DNA from: Paramecium tetraurelia
Lineage: Eukaryota; Ciliophora; Oligohymenophorea; Peniculida; Parameciidae
NCBI RefSeq assembly: GCF_000165425.1
Contig: NW_001799619.1
Location: 190,578 to 254,577 of the forward strand
Direction: 5' to 3'
DNA length: 64,000 bases
Shown here: positions 49,500 to 62,258 of the stretch, piece by piece
How positions within the stretch are numbered: position 1 is the first letter of the stretch
Layout of the letters: each line of letters begins with the position of its first letter
The notes under the pieces: generated by a model
Told to the model about the DNA's origin: nothing
The model's database searches: none
What the model saw: only the letters and a program-made list of their open reading frames with translations
Position numbers and translations under genes: made by a program

Positions 49500-52400
49500 A
49501 TGAACTAACTAACAACCATCTATATCAGTGTTGCTATACTAATAACTAAGGCCAACAATTTAATTGAGGTAAGCATGATTCGTAGAAATCAATAAGAATA
49601 AGGGGACAATTCATAGTAAAACAAATGTTAACCGAATTAGATAAAGATAGATGAAATTTGTTAGAGTACAAGTATTATTTTTAATTAGATTGCCATTTTA
49701 GTTGTAGATAATGTTTTGGTTTGGGACAGAACAAATGCACTTCTTGCAATAGTATTTCCAATAGAATATTATGGAATGATTAATGCATTTGCAGGAGATA
49801 GTACTATGAAGATGAACAATAATCAGTTTGTTAAGGTAAATTTATTAAAGAAATTCAGAATGCCATAAATCATGTTAAAGTTGTTTGGGATCAACTGGTA
49901 ATGACTGTTTAAGTTGCTATGATGATTATGAATTACTTAATGGGAACTGTGTATGTAAGTTAGGTTACTTTTATGATTATAACAATATGGAATGCAGATG
50001 TATTAAATTATAATAAAATTAGAATGTCACTTTAGTTGCGAAATTTGCAATGACTTTGAAACTGATAATTGTTTAAAATGTCCATTTGATTCCTAAAGAT
50101 TATTAATAGATAATAAATGCTAGTGTCCAGAAGGTTACTATGAAGTAGAAGGTAATCCGATTTGTAAAAGTAATTAATTAAATTATGAAAGAATGCCATA
50201 TCAAATGTAAGACTTGTAGTGGATATGAGAATTGCTTAAGTTGTTCAAGTGAAAAGCTACTAGTAAATAATGATTGCGTTTGTTAACCGAATTTCTTTTT
50301 ATATAAATCTAATATCATTTACACTTGCAAACGTAATAAATATTATTAATTTTTAGCTTGTAGTAATGAATGTTTAACTTGTTTTGGATAATTAGGTTTT
50401 GAATGTCTAAGTTGTGTTGCTCAAAGCACTTTATCACCAAATAACACTTGTTCATGTAATTTAGGTTATTTTTTGATAAATGGTCAATGTTAAATCTGTA
50501 ATTCGAATTGTCGAACTTGTGCCTATAGCAGTACTTATTGTTTGAGTTGTTCAACTAATTACGTTGTATAAACTAATAATATTTGCTGTCACCACTCAAA
50601 TATCTTAGTTAACAACCAATGTGGTTGTACTAGTTCTTATTACATGGATTCAAATGGAATTTGTTAATGTAATAATTAATACTAATTATTTGAGAATGTG
50701 CATCTTCATGTTCAACTTGTAACAGTACCTCTTGCACTGAATGTCCAAATAAGCTTAATTTTGGACCATCTTGTTCCACAACAGCCTCTTTGCCATAATA
50801 TTGTACATCTTTTGATATCAATGGAATTTGTGCCTAATGTTAAACTAATTTTACCTAAAATTCTGAAAAAGTTTGTTAAATGCAATCTGCCGTAATTTGT
50901 TCTATCTGGGAGTTCTTGTCTAAAGTAAGAAACTAGCAATATCTATTTAGGTTGTTAATCGTTTAGAAGTAATTGTTAAACCTGCGATAATTCAGGATGT
51001 ACGCTTTGTAATTCTCAATATTATTTATCATCAGGAAATTGCTACCCCTGTCATTAAAGTTGTATGACTTGTCTTAATAGTGATGTTAATTCTTGTTATC
51101 TATGCAAAAGTAATACCTATTAAAATACAAGTGGTTCGATATTTGGTTGTTCATGTATTCAACATTTCTACATGGATACTAATTATAATTGTCTATTGTG
51201 TGATCCTACTTGTGAATAATGTTGGACATCGAGCACTTCATGCACATCCTGCAACTTCACCAGTTACAAGAGAGTTTACAATAATGGTAGTTGTGTTTGT
51301 GATACTGGATATTCAGATCTCGGGACTGTCTAATGTTATAAACCTTGGTTGTGGATATGGATGTGCAGATTGTGTTTCTGGAACTTGCAATTTCCTGTAT
51401 GGGAAATGAGACATTCAGAAAGAATGACCCTCTGACTAATTGTCCTTGTTTGGATGGTTATTATGATAACAATTAAAGAATTTGTTAATGTACATTTGTA
51501 ATATAAAGATTTAGAATGTCCATCTATGTGTTCTACATGCTAACTTAATACAACTCTTCATATCCCAGTATGCATACAGTGCTAAATTCATCGAGATCTA
51601 AATAACTCCTGTAAATGTGCAAAGGGATTTTATGAAAGTGGAACTGATTGTCTTGCCTGTCCTCTCAATTGTTCTAGTTGTCTGGATCAAGTTCGATGTA
51701 CCTAATGTAAGAATAGTAATTTTGATCATGATAAAATAAATGGATAATGCTTATGCAATCTAATAAATTTTAGTGATATATCCAATTGTGCATGTCTAGA
51801 TGGGTACTATCTTAACAGTATAAATAAAAAGTGTTTACGTAATATAAATAACTTAATTTATAGCATGTCATTATAATTGCAGTACTTGCATGTATTCTGC
51901 CACTCATTGTATAACATGTAATGATAATCATGCCTATCCACCAAATTGCGAATGTTCTCCTGGATTTTATCTATAAGATATCATATGCTTGCCATGTACT
52001 AATAATTGTTTTCAATGCAAATCTTAATCTGAATGTCTGGATTGCTCTAATTAAATGCAATTGATCAATAATAAATGCTATTGTTAGAATGGGTATTTCA
52101 ATTTACTTAATTCCTATGAATGCTAACCTTGTGCTAGTTAATGTTCTACCTGTAGATACTCAATAGACAATTGCACATCTTGTAAATTCAATAGGATTTC
52201 TCCATACAAATGCATATGTCCTGATGGAACCTATGAAGTTGATGTATCTACTCCTTGTAATCAATGCGATAATAAATGCAAGCTTTGTGAGGTGTCTTCG
52301 AATAATTGTTTGGAATGCTCTCTCAATAGAATAAATCCTCCAAATTGCAATTGTAAAATTGGATATTTTGAAAATGATTAATAAACCTGTTCATCATGTA

Positions 52401-55007
52401 ATAGCAGATGTATATCATGTTAAAATACATCTGATACATGTATTGAATGTAAAATGAGTATTGCGACTCTTCCATCATGCACCTGCCCAGATGGTTATTT
52501 TTCTGAATTTGAATAAGGATGTGTTTAATGTCATCCAAGATGCAAAACTTGTATTGGATCTAATGAATATAATTGTCTTTCATGTGATGAATCTAAGAAT
52601 TTCGAGCTTCTCTATAATAAATGTACTTGCAAGTAAAATTATTATTTTCAAAATGATGTCTGCCTTTATTGTTCTATTGAAATTGAACTTTGTTAAACTG
52701 TTTAGTGTGGAAATGGTATAATTCAGAGGAATGAATAATGTGATGATTGGAATAACAATGATAGAGACGGTTGCTCTAATAGTTGTAAATTTGAAGAAGG
52801 GTATTACTGTGAGTCCATTTCGAATACTAAGATTCATAATTCAATTTTGGTGAGTTAATGTACTAAATGCCTTGAGTCTTGTAAGATCTGTGATAGAAAT
52901 AAATGCTTGATATGCTAAAGTGGTTACTTTTTGACTCCAAGCTTAGACTGTTAAAAATGCGAGTAATACTTAAATCTAATAATCTCATAGTCTACATTGC
53001 AAAGAGTGTTCTGGACCATAATAAAAGGATTGCCTCTCTTGCATCAAAGGAGTGGATTATGGATTAGGGTAGAGGTGTGCCTTTTGTGAAGAAATCTAAG
53101 GGTTATACACAGGTAAAGATAAGTGTGTTTCAAAGTGTGGAGATGGAATGAAAAAGAGTGATGAACAATGTGATGATGGTAATAGTATTAGTAAAGATGG
53201 ATGCTCAGAAAAATGTAAAATTGAAGAGGATTGGGATTGTTCATAATAAAATAATACATTAAGTTCTTGTTTTAAATTAAATGTACCTATTGCTTCCCTC
53301 TCTTTTGATAGAGTTAAAGATTTCTATTCATCTCAAAGATAAGGATCTATTTTGTTTAATAAACCTATGGCAATACCAAATATTACAATTATAAATGCTT
53401 GGCATTACAGCATACTCAATTAAAGATCATCTTATTACTCTATGAATTTGACTGCCATTTTGAACATTGATGGATATTTGGAAGAAGTTAAAATTGATTT
53501 ACAACTACTTTAATCTATGTCATAAATTGTATTTCAAGTTGACTACACTACTTTCCTCATTAAGGATGTTATCGATTCATTTCCATTAAAAACCACTAAT
53601 TCATCTGTAGAATTAACTAAATACATTAAACTTGGACAAGATACTTTAAGCACATCAAAGGCCTCTAAATAATTTGCTTCATCTGTGTTATATGTATTAG
53701 GGGGTGTTTCAATTATAGGATTGCTAGTTGGAAGTTTAGAATTTTATTGGAATGTCCTCGATAATTTATAGATTCTATCATATATAACTTTTATTAATGT
53801 TAATTTTCCTTATATGCACAATAAATTTTTGGAAATATTTGAATTTGCAAGATTCGAGTTTACAAATGACTATTTTAATTTTGAACTCGTTAAAAACCTA
53901 GATAACTAATAAAATAAAGATTATCCTTTGATTGTTGGAAGACAAGTAGAATATAATTTGATTGTCAATTTAAGTTCAATTGTAGTGCTTTGGATTACTA
54001 CAATTCTCTTATTTGTAGTGGCTAAGATAAATTTATTTATCATTCATGATATCTTGATTAATAAGTTTAAAATTATTTAGCTTACTCCTTTCGAATAACT
54101 TAACAGTTTGACTTATTTATTTTATAAGTTGGTATACCTTATTCATTTTATGAGCTTTGCATATCATTCCAACTTCTTTTATGGTGTTATTCTCAGAATC
54201 TACTTATCTAGTCTTTACGACTTAAATTTTTCAATATTCACATCTGCCTATTGTTGGCTTTGGAATTAGAATCCCAGTTTAGTAGATTAAATATCATTTG
54301 CAGTAGCTATGATTCTACTTCTGATTCAAATTCTAATTTTATTTATATTATCGTCCTCATTGAAATTATCTAATTATCAGTTGAAGTCAAAATAATTTAT
54401 TTCTTAATATAGTTCTTTATATGAAGGAATTAATTTTAGCAATTAAATAATTAGATAGATTTAGTTTTTACAACCATTAAGAAAATTAATGTTCATGGGA
54501 GCCTTAATTTTATTTTATGATTAACCTATATTTTAAATATCATGCCTAATTTCAATTCAGATATTATCTTCAATTGTTCAAATAACCTTTAATCTTTATT
54601 CAAACTTTTTGCAATCAATAAAAGTAATCACTTAAGAAGTCGGATTGAGTATGTCCTTAACCTTGATTTTATTTTACTACGCTCAAGATAAATTTGATAT
54701 AGTGGAACAAGATGTAATTGAAAAACTGTCATATGTTCATGTAGGCATTTATACATTGATGCTTTGTGTAAGTCTTGTAATTGATTTATATCAATAAATT
54801 AAGATCATATTTGTTAAATATAAAGTGTCAAGGATTTGTGATAAGAAACCTTAAAAAGAAAAAGAAGCAAAACAACGAAATAATGAAAATTAGAGGAACT
54901 AAGAAAAATAAGAACAAGCTTAACAATTTAATTTATTCATTGATTTATCAAAGTTTTATTAGGCTTAAAATAATTAATATAGCTTTAGGAATTTAAGAAT
55001 TAATTGA
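49500..55007 (+). CDS. Large Cys-rich (furin-like) surface protein with multi-pass C-terminus
   Basis: Signal peptide (MNQLTTIYISVAILITKANN), then >1,000 residues of furin-like/growth-factor-receptor-type cysteine repeats (C..C....C..C spacing, e.g. CKTCSGYENCLSCSS). Near 52690-52810 and 53120-53230 are two Asp/Asn-rich repeats with the order CG.G...EQCDD.N...DGC...C, as in DUF4215 (Myxococcus-type) repeats. The C-terminal third has about seven hydrophobic helices (e.g. ILYVLGG, IVVLWITTILLFVVA, AVAMILLLIQILILFIL) and a Gln/Lys/Glu-rich tail. At least ten introns of 22-28 nt occur, typically inserted before a Cys. Two places (about 50840-50905 and 51385-51400) need a 1-nt frame change I cannot explain. 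Likely at the plasma membrane; ligand unknown. Confidence 0.85.
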
Positions 55008-55309
55008 AGATGATATATGATTTGAATTAGATATAATACAAATTATCTTTATCATAATATTAACATCAAATATAATAATCTTTATACTTGAATGCTATTG
55101 AATCAATTAAAAATGATTTGTTATTTTTTAGTAATATTTAATACTTTATCAAAATAATAGAAAATTGCTTTTGAGACAACTTTAATTTATATTGTATGGT
55201 AATATTATAATTTGATAATTTATTATGAATTTCTTAAAATTTTGATTATTATATTATTTAGTGAAATTATCAATGTCGAGATTCTAAAATTTTTAATAGA
55301 GTAATTTAA

Positions 55310-56545
55310 ATGCGTTTACAGCCAACAACACATAACAACTCATGCCGTAATTAGCTTTTTTACAATAATAGAGTGAATCATCCTTCTTAACGCCAATATT
55401 TTACTTAATGCAGAGGTCAAACATAAGAGAAAAAAGCATCAGATTAGCCTCTTAAGTAAATGAGTCAACCTCAGTCTAATTTGACAGAGACGAAACCCAG
55501 TCCATTAATGAAGATAGCTGAAAGGTCATAAAAAACTTCGCCTAATAATTTTGGAAAGAAAAAAAATAATCTTTAGTTATAAAAGGTTGTAACAAGAATG
55601 GAAAGAAATAATGATGATGCCGCATCTAATGGTATTAATGACAAGATTTCACATCATCAAAACATGATCCAGAAAATAAAATGCAACAGATATTATATAG
55701 ATGATTTAATTGCAGCATTTTAGGATGAAACATTAAGTTTTTCAAAGTTATATCGAGATAATTTCGTTAATTCCTTTAATTTTATACCAATAATAAAAAT
55801 GGAGCAGTTTGTATAGGTTGAGGACAAGGAAATACAAGAGAAAAGAATAAAATTAGAGCCCTACCCTCCAAATCTGAAATGTACAATTTATTTATAGATT
55901 TGTATAGATAAGAAGACAGTCATTTTCGATCTAGATGAAACATTGGTTCATTGTAATGAAGAAGACAATATGTCCTCTTAAATTGTATTGCCCATCACTT
56001 TCCCCACTGGAGAGAAAGTTAATGCTGGGATCAACATAAGACCTTTTGCTGAGAAAATGATAAAATTATTAAGCGATATTTGTGAAGTGATGATCTTTAC
56101 AGCCTCCCACGAATGTTATGCTAATGAGGTATATAGTCTTCCATTGAAATTAGGTTATTAATTATCTGGATCCTTAATCTAGAGTCAAAAGGAGAATTTT
56201 CAGGGATAGTTGTGTGACTGATATAAATTCCAACTATTATGTTAAGAACCTGGAAGTTATTGATCGAGATTTGAAGGACATCGTGATAGTGGATAATGCA
56301 TCATATAGTTTTGTGTAAGCTTTTTAATTAATTTAAGTCATCATATAGATAATGGCATACCCATCATATCGTTTTATGACGACAAACAAGACAATCAATT
56401 GATTAAGTTATATAGGTTTTTAATAAATAAGGTTTTGCCTCAAGAAGACGTTCGACCTTTGTTAAAAGAATATTTCAAATTAGAATAAATTGATCAGTTC
56501 TAAACAATAGTCGAAGCTGTTGAAAGGATGTATTGTATCGAATGA
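55310..56545 (+). CDS. FCP1/SCP-type (CTD-like) phosphatase, 395 aa
   Basis: HAD-superfamily Ser phosphatase of the SCP/Dullard type. A disordered basic N-terminus of ~180 residues precedes the domain. The catalytic motif is TVIFDLDETLVHC (DxDx(T/V)) near residue 207. Next are GINIRPFAEKMIKLL, VMIFTASHECYANE (motif II Thr/Ser), VINYLDPQSRV, IFRDSCV and DIVIVDNASYSF (late acidic motif), then NGIPIISFYDDKQDNQL. Introns are 25 nt (GTATAT...AATTAG) and 23 nt (GTAAGC...TTTAAG); spliced length is 396 codons. Substrates may be the RNA polymerase II tail or other phosphoproteins; the sequence does not decide. Confidence 0.93.
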
Positions 56546-56740
56546 AGTCAATGTGGATATTATTTGTTTATTTTTATGTTAGTGTCATTTATAATTAATA
56601 TTACATAATTAACCTACTTTTTTATCATATTATTATCTTTAAATTACAGATGTAAGTTGATAGTGAAAATTTCATTGATAGTTCAAATAATCCTCATTTA
56701 ATAGGAAATAGATATGTAATCTTATGATTAATATAAGTCA

Positions 56741-57449
56741 ATGAGGAGTCGAAGAAGAAAGATTTACGATGATGGAGATTTTAGGGAAGTAGTTAAGAAT
56801 TTCTACGCTTTGATATCGGAAATAAATAAAAGTAGCTTATTTATGTAATAAAACCCCTAAGTTGCCAATAAGAAAATTCAAAAAAATGTTCCTCTAAAAA
56901 CTAAATAATAATCCAATGTTTAAAATAAAAAACCGCAACAGAAAAAACCAATATCATAGGATGTAAAGAAAAATGATCTCTACAATTTTAAAAAAGAGCC
57001 AATCTATTCTTAAGTTGCTTTTTAAACTCAGCCTTATTTTAATCATCAATAGTACTAATCGTTTTCTCATAATTATATGAATCCATTTTACAATAATTTG
57101 CCATCATAATTAGTACACATTATAGTTATTTCTAGCAAATCATTTCTAGAAACTAACTCAACAATGGATAATTAAAAAGAAATTCATATCATATAGCAAT
57201 TTCATATTTCATCTATATCCAATCAACCGGTTAAGAATAGTATGAAAGCAGAGATCCTACCATGTATGCTAAAAAGAAATTAAAAGAAACCAACTCAGAT
57301 GTTATAAAGGTATAATATCAAAGATATTTTATTTTTAGTAATTAGATAATTTAGTTTCGAATGAAAAATAATCTCCTTTGTAGGAGCGAACAAATAAGTA
57401 ACTTAATTAAGAAGAATAGAAGGAAGATATTATAGAATAGACTAAATGA
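56741..57449 (+). CDS. Unknown low-complexity protein, 218 aa
   Basis: ATG 56741 (MRSRRRKIYDDGDFREV) with introns of 23 nt (GTACAC...TTCTAG) and 29 nt (GTATAA...TTTTAG) gives 219 codons to TGA 57447-57449. The N-terminus is basic, with a short helix (VVKNFYALISEINKSS). The rest is Lys/Gln/Asn/Tyr rich (QQNPQVANKKIQKN, YFNHQQYQSFSHNY). Probably disordered. No family is recognised. It follows the phosphatase in tandem by 195 nt. Confidence 0.68.
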
Positions 57450-57519
57450 ATTGTATTTTCTATTTTATAATTATTTGAAATATAAATACTATTAATAAAA
57501 AGCTTCATTAAATATGTTT

Positions 57520-59220
57520 TCATATTTCCAGGACTTTCATCTAATTAATATGCCAATCTTTGTTCTAAACTACCATTCCAGTAATAACTACGATGTAATC
57601 TTTAGGTTAAAGTAAATTTTTAGCAATCAATCTTGAAATGCACTCCTAAATAATTCTTTAATAATAATAAGTATATAAATTACTCTTCCTAATTTGCAAA
57701 TCCATTTACTAATTCTGATTACACATTATTAATGTAATTTAAGCATCTGCAAATCTGTTAGTTATCACTTATTGAAATTATCTTACAAGATGCTCTCAAT
57801 TTTGATAGTTTCAAAGTAGTTTATATTCTGCGAGTTAACATCAGAATGGCCTTAGCTTATAAACTTATATTACTGAGTATTTAATACATATAAGCCATTT
57901 CAACACATGATTTGGCAATTACTGTTGCAATAGGTTATCCAGTAAAATTTACTTGATATTGATCCCTTTGTTAAGGATGATCAAAAAGTTCTTAAAGTAG
58001 TTTTTTCTCTATTTTTCGACAAATATTATTCAGAGTTTAAACTATCAAAACTGGAAATTTCCCAAAACTAGTTTCTCCTGATAATAGGATTCCGTCTATA
58101 TATTGTTTAACAATATTAGAAATATCTCCCATATCTGCAAACGAGGGTTTAAGTTGAACACTCATAGATTCCAATATATATGTTGATACAAAGACCTTTT
58201 ATAATCGATAAAAAAAGTACAGGTTTAAATAGTTTTCGACAACATGATATTATTTAAGCTTAATATTTGACTACATCCTCCACTGGTTAAGTCATTGAAA
58301 TATGAGATCTTGCAATGATACATCCATCTGCCAAATTAACGATTTCTTCTAATTAGTCTTCCTTTAACATTTCTGCAATTCTTGCAAATATTTAAACATG
58401 CGGGTATTTTTATTCTAATCTTTCTTTGACCTTTAATTAAAACTTAGCTTACTTATATGATATCGAATGCAGTGTTCACCTTTGAGAATGTTATACTATC
58501 GAAATTGCATTCACAAGCATAATCTATATCTAAGTTATCTTTTTCTGTTAGTGATACTTATTCTAATTGCTCTTCTTCCTTTGAAGTCTTATTCTCTACA
58601 AATATAGATATTGGTTTAAAAGATTTCAAAGTTCCAGTCTTACAACATTTGCAGATATATATTTTCACTCCACTCAATAAACATATTTAATCTATCCCTA
58701 TTTTTTCATTTACTCTAAATATTTTAACTACTCTTACTGGTCGAACATTTAAATATCTATCAGTTCTAGTATTATATGACCATAGTCAATTGCTAATTTA
58801 TCATTTATATTTAATTTCTCCAGAAATTCATTTGAATCTATTGGAATTAATTAATTATTTCCTACTTTATGCTAATCTGAAGTCAAGTATACAATATTTC
58901 CTTCCTCAAAATTGATTAATTAATTACTTCTATCAAAGTTTCAGAATCTTGCAATTATCCTACTCTTATAACCTGTCCCCTTAAAATTAAATTTAATGGT
59001 ATTTTAGTTTTAAATTCAGATTCCAATTAGCATCTATTTTAATTCAATATTTATAAACTCTCTTTATTTTTAATATATGCCATATTAATACTAAAATTAT
59101 TATGCTATTTTTCTACGTAAAACCATTGCATCCTGCCTCTACCATGCTCCGCAACAATTCATAATTAGAACAATTTTCGCTTACAGAACAAATAATCCTA
59201 GTTCTTTTTGGTTCCTACAT
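57520..59220 (-). CDS. Pyruvate kinase homolog, probably catalytically inactive, ~500 aa
   Basis: The overall pyruvate kinase order is visible: KRTRIICSVSENCSNYELL at the start, LAIDYGHIILEL (B-domain entry), SLTEKDNLDIDYACECNFDS, LADGCIIARSHISMTQP, KPVFVSTYILESMSVQLKP, ILLSGETSFGKFP, and the C-terminal DYIVVITGMVV. At least seven short introns are present (for example 26 nt GTAGAA...TTTAG, 23 nt GTAAGA...TTTAG, 22 nt GTAAGC...AAAG, 25 nt GTACTT...AAAAG). Aligned by eye to animal PKM, K270 is Arg, E272 is Ala, D296 is His, R73 is Thr and S77 is Ala, while N75 and T328 appear kept. Loss of the phosphoryl-transfer Lys and both Mg ligands argues against normal activity. Confidence 0.82.
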
Positions 59221-59471
59221 GAGAACAGAAATTATAATATTTATTAAATATCTTTAGTTTGTAAAGTTTTGAGTATTAATATTCTAGAGAAGAAAATTGA
59301 AATCATAACAGAACCCATAAGATTTATTAATATTTCACTATTAGACTCATAATTCACTATTAAATTGACTTGAGGGAATATTACGATAATTTGACTTAAA
59401 ATAATAATTATAAAATTGATTATTTCAATCATTAATACTTCGATAACTTAGTTCTATTTTAATTTTGTGTT

Positions 59472-61772
59472 TCAATTAATCTTGAGCTATTTATAAATCT
59501 AAGATTCATACATTTCTTTTTTATGAGAATATTGATTAACATACGAGAGTTTTTGGGATAAAATGGGGAACTTTTCTTTTTATTCTATAACTTACGAGGA
59601 ATTAGTATGTTAAACTATCATATAATTATTCTAAGGTTATGAATCCCAATCAATCTTTTATTTTTTCGGTGGAGATTACTGAGCAAACATTTTCTCTATT
59701 TCTTAATCAGCCAAAAATTCTTCTTGATCAAATGATACTTGCTTTTCCTTTGCAATATTCGGTTATGATGCATACAATTTGTTTTTAAACTATCTATCAA
59801 TATTTTTAAACAATAATTTACTTTTATTATTGACTACTACTCCTTTAATTATTCGCTAATAATTTTTGACTAAAAGGAATTGATTATTAAACTGGATTTA
59901 CTTTATTTTATTAAATTTAAGAGTAACCATAAGATTATTCCTGAATAGACTAAATAATTTTTTATTGAATTTCTTATTATTATTAAAACTATTTAGATAA
60001 TATTGTAGGGTCATTATGCTATTGTTAATGATTGGCTTCTGGTAATTTAGGTAATTAAATATTGTGATTTTATCTAGAAGGTTTCTAAACATCAACATAT
60101 TTAAACCAATAAGATTTGTCATATTTCTTAGTGGGATGATTAATAATAATTTTATTTTTAGTTTAATCAGGTTCTGGGTCTTTCGGAAAATAATCTTTAT
60201 ACAAAGGATTACTTTTCTATATTTTTCTCTCTGCTGAGATCAACCAAAAGTTGTTTCCTAGTTCTGATAAATCAGCTGTTGTTTACTTTTCATTTAGAAC
60301 TTCAAAAATCGTAACATCTTTCTTATCATTTGCATTAGATTTCAAATTCTCATTTTTTTGTTAAGAAATAACTGATAGATCTTGAAGATGTAAAGTCTGA
60401 TTTCCATTTCGGAATTACTCAATATCATTTTCTTTCTCTTTCAAAAGTTTCTCTAATTGTCCAACCTTTTTAAAAAGTTTTTCTAATTTTTCTTCATATA
60501 TTTTTTCCATAGTTTCAATATGCTATTACTTATCTAATTAAGATTGTTTCAAAACTTGAATCTCATCTTACATAGTTAAAATTAACTCATCTTTCATTTG
60601 AAGAGCAGACTATAAAATAGTTATTTTTTCTAATGTTGTAGATTTGCCTGATTTTTATGACTTTTGGAATGAATGAAAAGATTTTTGAAGTTCCTCCTGC
60701 TCATTCTAATGATTTTACTCATTTTGATCCTTCTCTGATTATTTTTAATCTGTGTCTTCATGATGTTCATGTTGATTAATTTAAGTCCCAACAATTTCTT
60801 ATTCATTAATTAATTCTTTGTTTTACTCAATTTGTTCATCCTACTTCTATTCTGTACCATCCAATGATTGTCTATCTATTTTTCCAACAGGAGATGTATC
60901 AATTTATGAAGTCCTTGTTGGTGTTGCCACATTAGATACCTCTTTTGGTAGATAAGCTTACTCTTAATTTTCTTCTTATTGTGAGTTCCTCAATTCAATA
61001 GAAGGGGCCTAGATTCTTGAATTATCTTAATTTGTCTCATTCTGAAAAGACTAGTTTTGTTAAATATCTGTTTTATCATCATTCTCATTTTCCTTTTCGA
61101 CGTTTAAATCTTCTTTTTATTGTTCTATTGCGTCTTTTTAACTCATATAACTATAAATTGGAGCAAATCAATAAATTATTTATAATAAAATTTACTTGAA
61201 TGAATATAAACAAAATAGTAAAATATGTTCATCAATCAAGTTTTTATCTTTCTAAAACTACTATAAACCACTTTCTGCTTTTTATCGAAAGTTACTTTTT
61301 TTATAGATCTTTACGAACCAAAATTTTGAGAGTCTTTCATTTGATTTTTGGGGCTTTAAGGGTTGGACCCATTGTTCATTTTATTTTTCAGTATCGATTT
61401 GTGTTTGGAAATATAATTACTTGAACCCTTTACTTCATTTTTTTGACTATTTCCTTCCTCCTTGGAATTGTTTTACTGCTCTAATTAATCACTCTCTTAA
61501 CGAAAGAGAAGTTCTTCTTCTAATGAATTTTTGACATTCTAGATTGGCATTTCCTATTCAGTAATAGCAAATTCTTTTTCTTAAGATAAAAGTTTTGGTA
61601 ATGAGATACATAATTCTTTCTCAATTGCAACTTCATCTGCTTGAAATTACAAAATCTTGATTGGAGAAGGTTTACAAAGTTTAGGTGGACCTTTTATATA
61701 GATTTAAGGCTATTTAGATTTATTATTTTCCTATTCTGGAATGTTAATTTACTTCTAACACGTTCCTCCCAT
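59472..61772 (-). CDS. Coiled-coil, Gln/Glu-rich protein, about 700+ aa
   Basis: ATG 61772 starts MGGTCQKQINIPEQ (Gly2 could be myristoylated). A Ser/Lys-rich first part (LKNKMNNGSNPQSPKNQ) is followed, after introns including a 20-nt GTGGTT...TTTTAG, by a long acidic and Gln-rich region and a coiled coil (SALQMKDELILTMQDEIQV, QHIETMEKIYEEKLEKLF, VGQLEKLLKEKENDIEQF). The last part is Lys/Pro/Gln rich, and a 28-nt intron (GTAAAT...TGATAG) precedes the end at TGA 59474-59472. The junction around 61150-61230 is not certain. Probably a scaffold or cytoskeletal protein. Confidence 0.7.
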
Positions 61773-62258
61773 TTTGATATTGATGAAATATTATTTTTGA
61801 TTCAATATAATTAAAGATTAAAGTGATTATGACTATCAAATAAGAATAAAGCTATAGATAATTCGAAAATATTAAAGAAGAGAATATTTGTAAAAGCTGT
61901 TTAAACTTAATTTTTTTAACAATTTTTATTGTAAATTGCAAAATTTGAGTTTTGAGAAACCCTCCAAACTAAAAATAGAAATCTCTAAATTATTTTGTTT
62001 TGAACGTAACCTATAATTTTAAATAAACCAAAAAATTCACTCTAAATATTTGATGTATTATTGGTTGAAGATACTTTAATAAAATTCTTATTATTAAGAA
62101 CTAGAATTTTATAAAAACTTTTAAAATTGAAGGTTTTAGATTTATCTTGGGTTTGTTGAAACGAAGTTTGATAATCATAAAAACGTGAGTTAATTAATAA
62201 TTTATCTATATAACTAAATTTGATATAAATAGTATTATGATTAATAATATCTAAATTG

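Noticed and set aside
51080-51409. Plus-strand 109-aa frame, hydrophobic
   Set aside because: Out-of-frame shadow of the Cys-rich repeats; the true frame shows regular Cys spacing.
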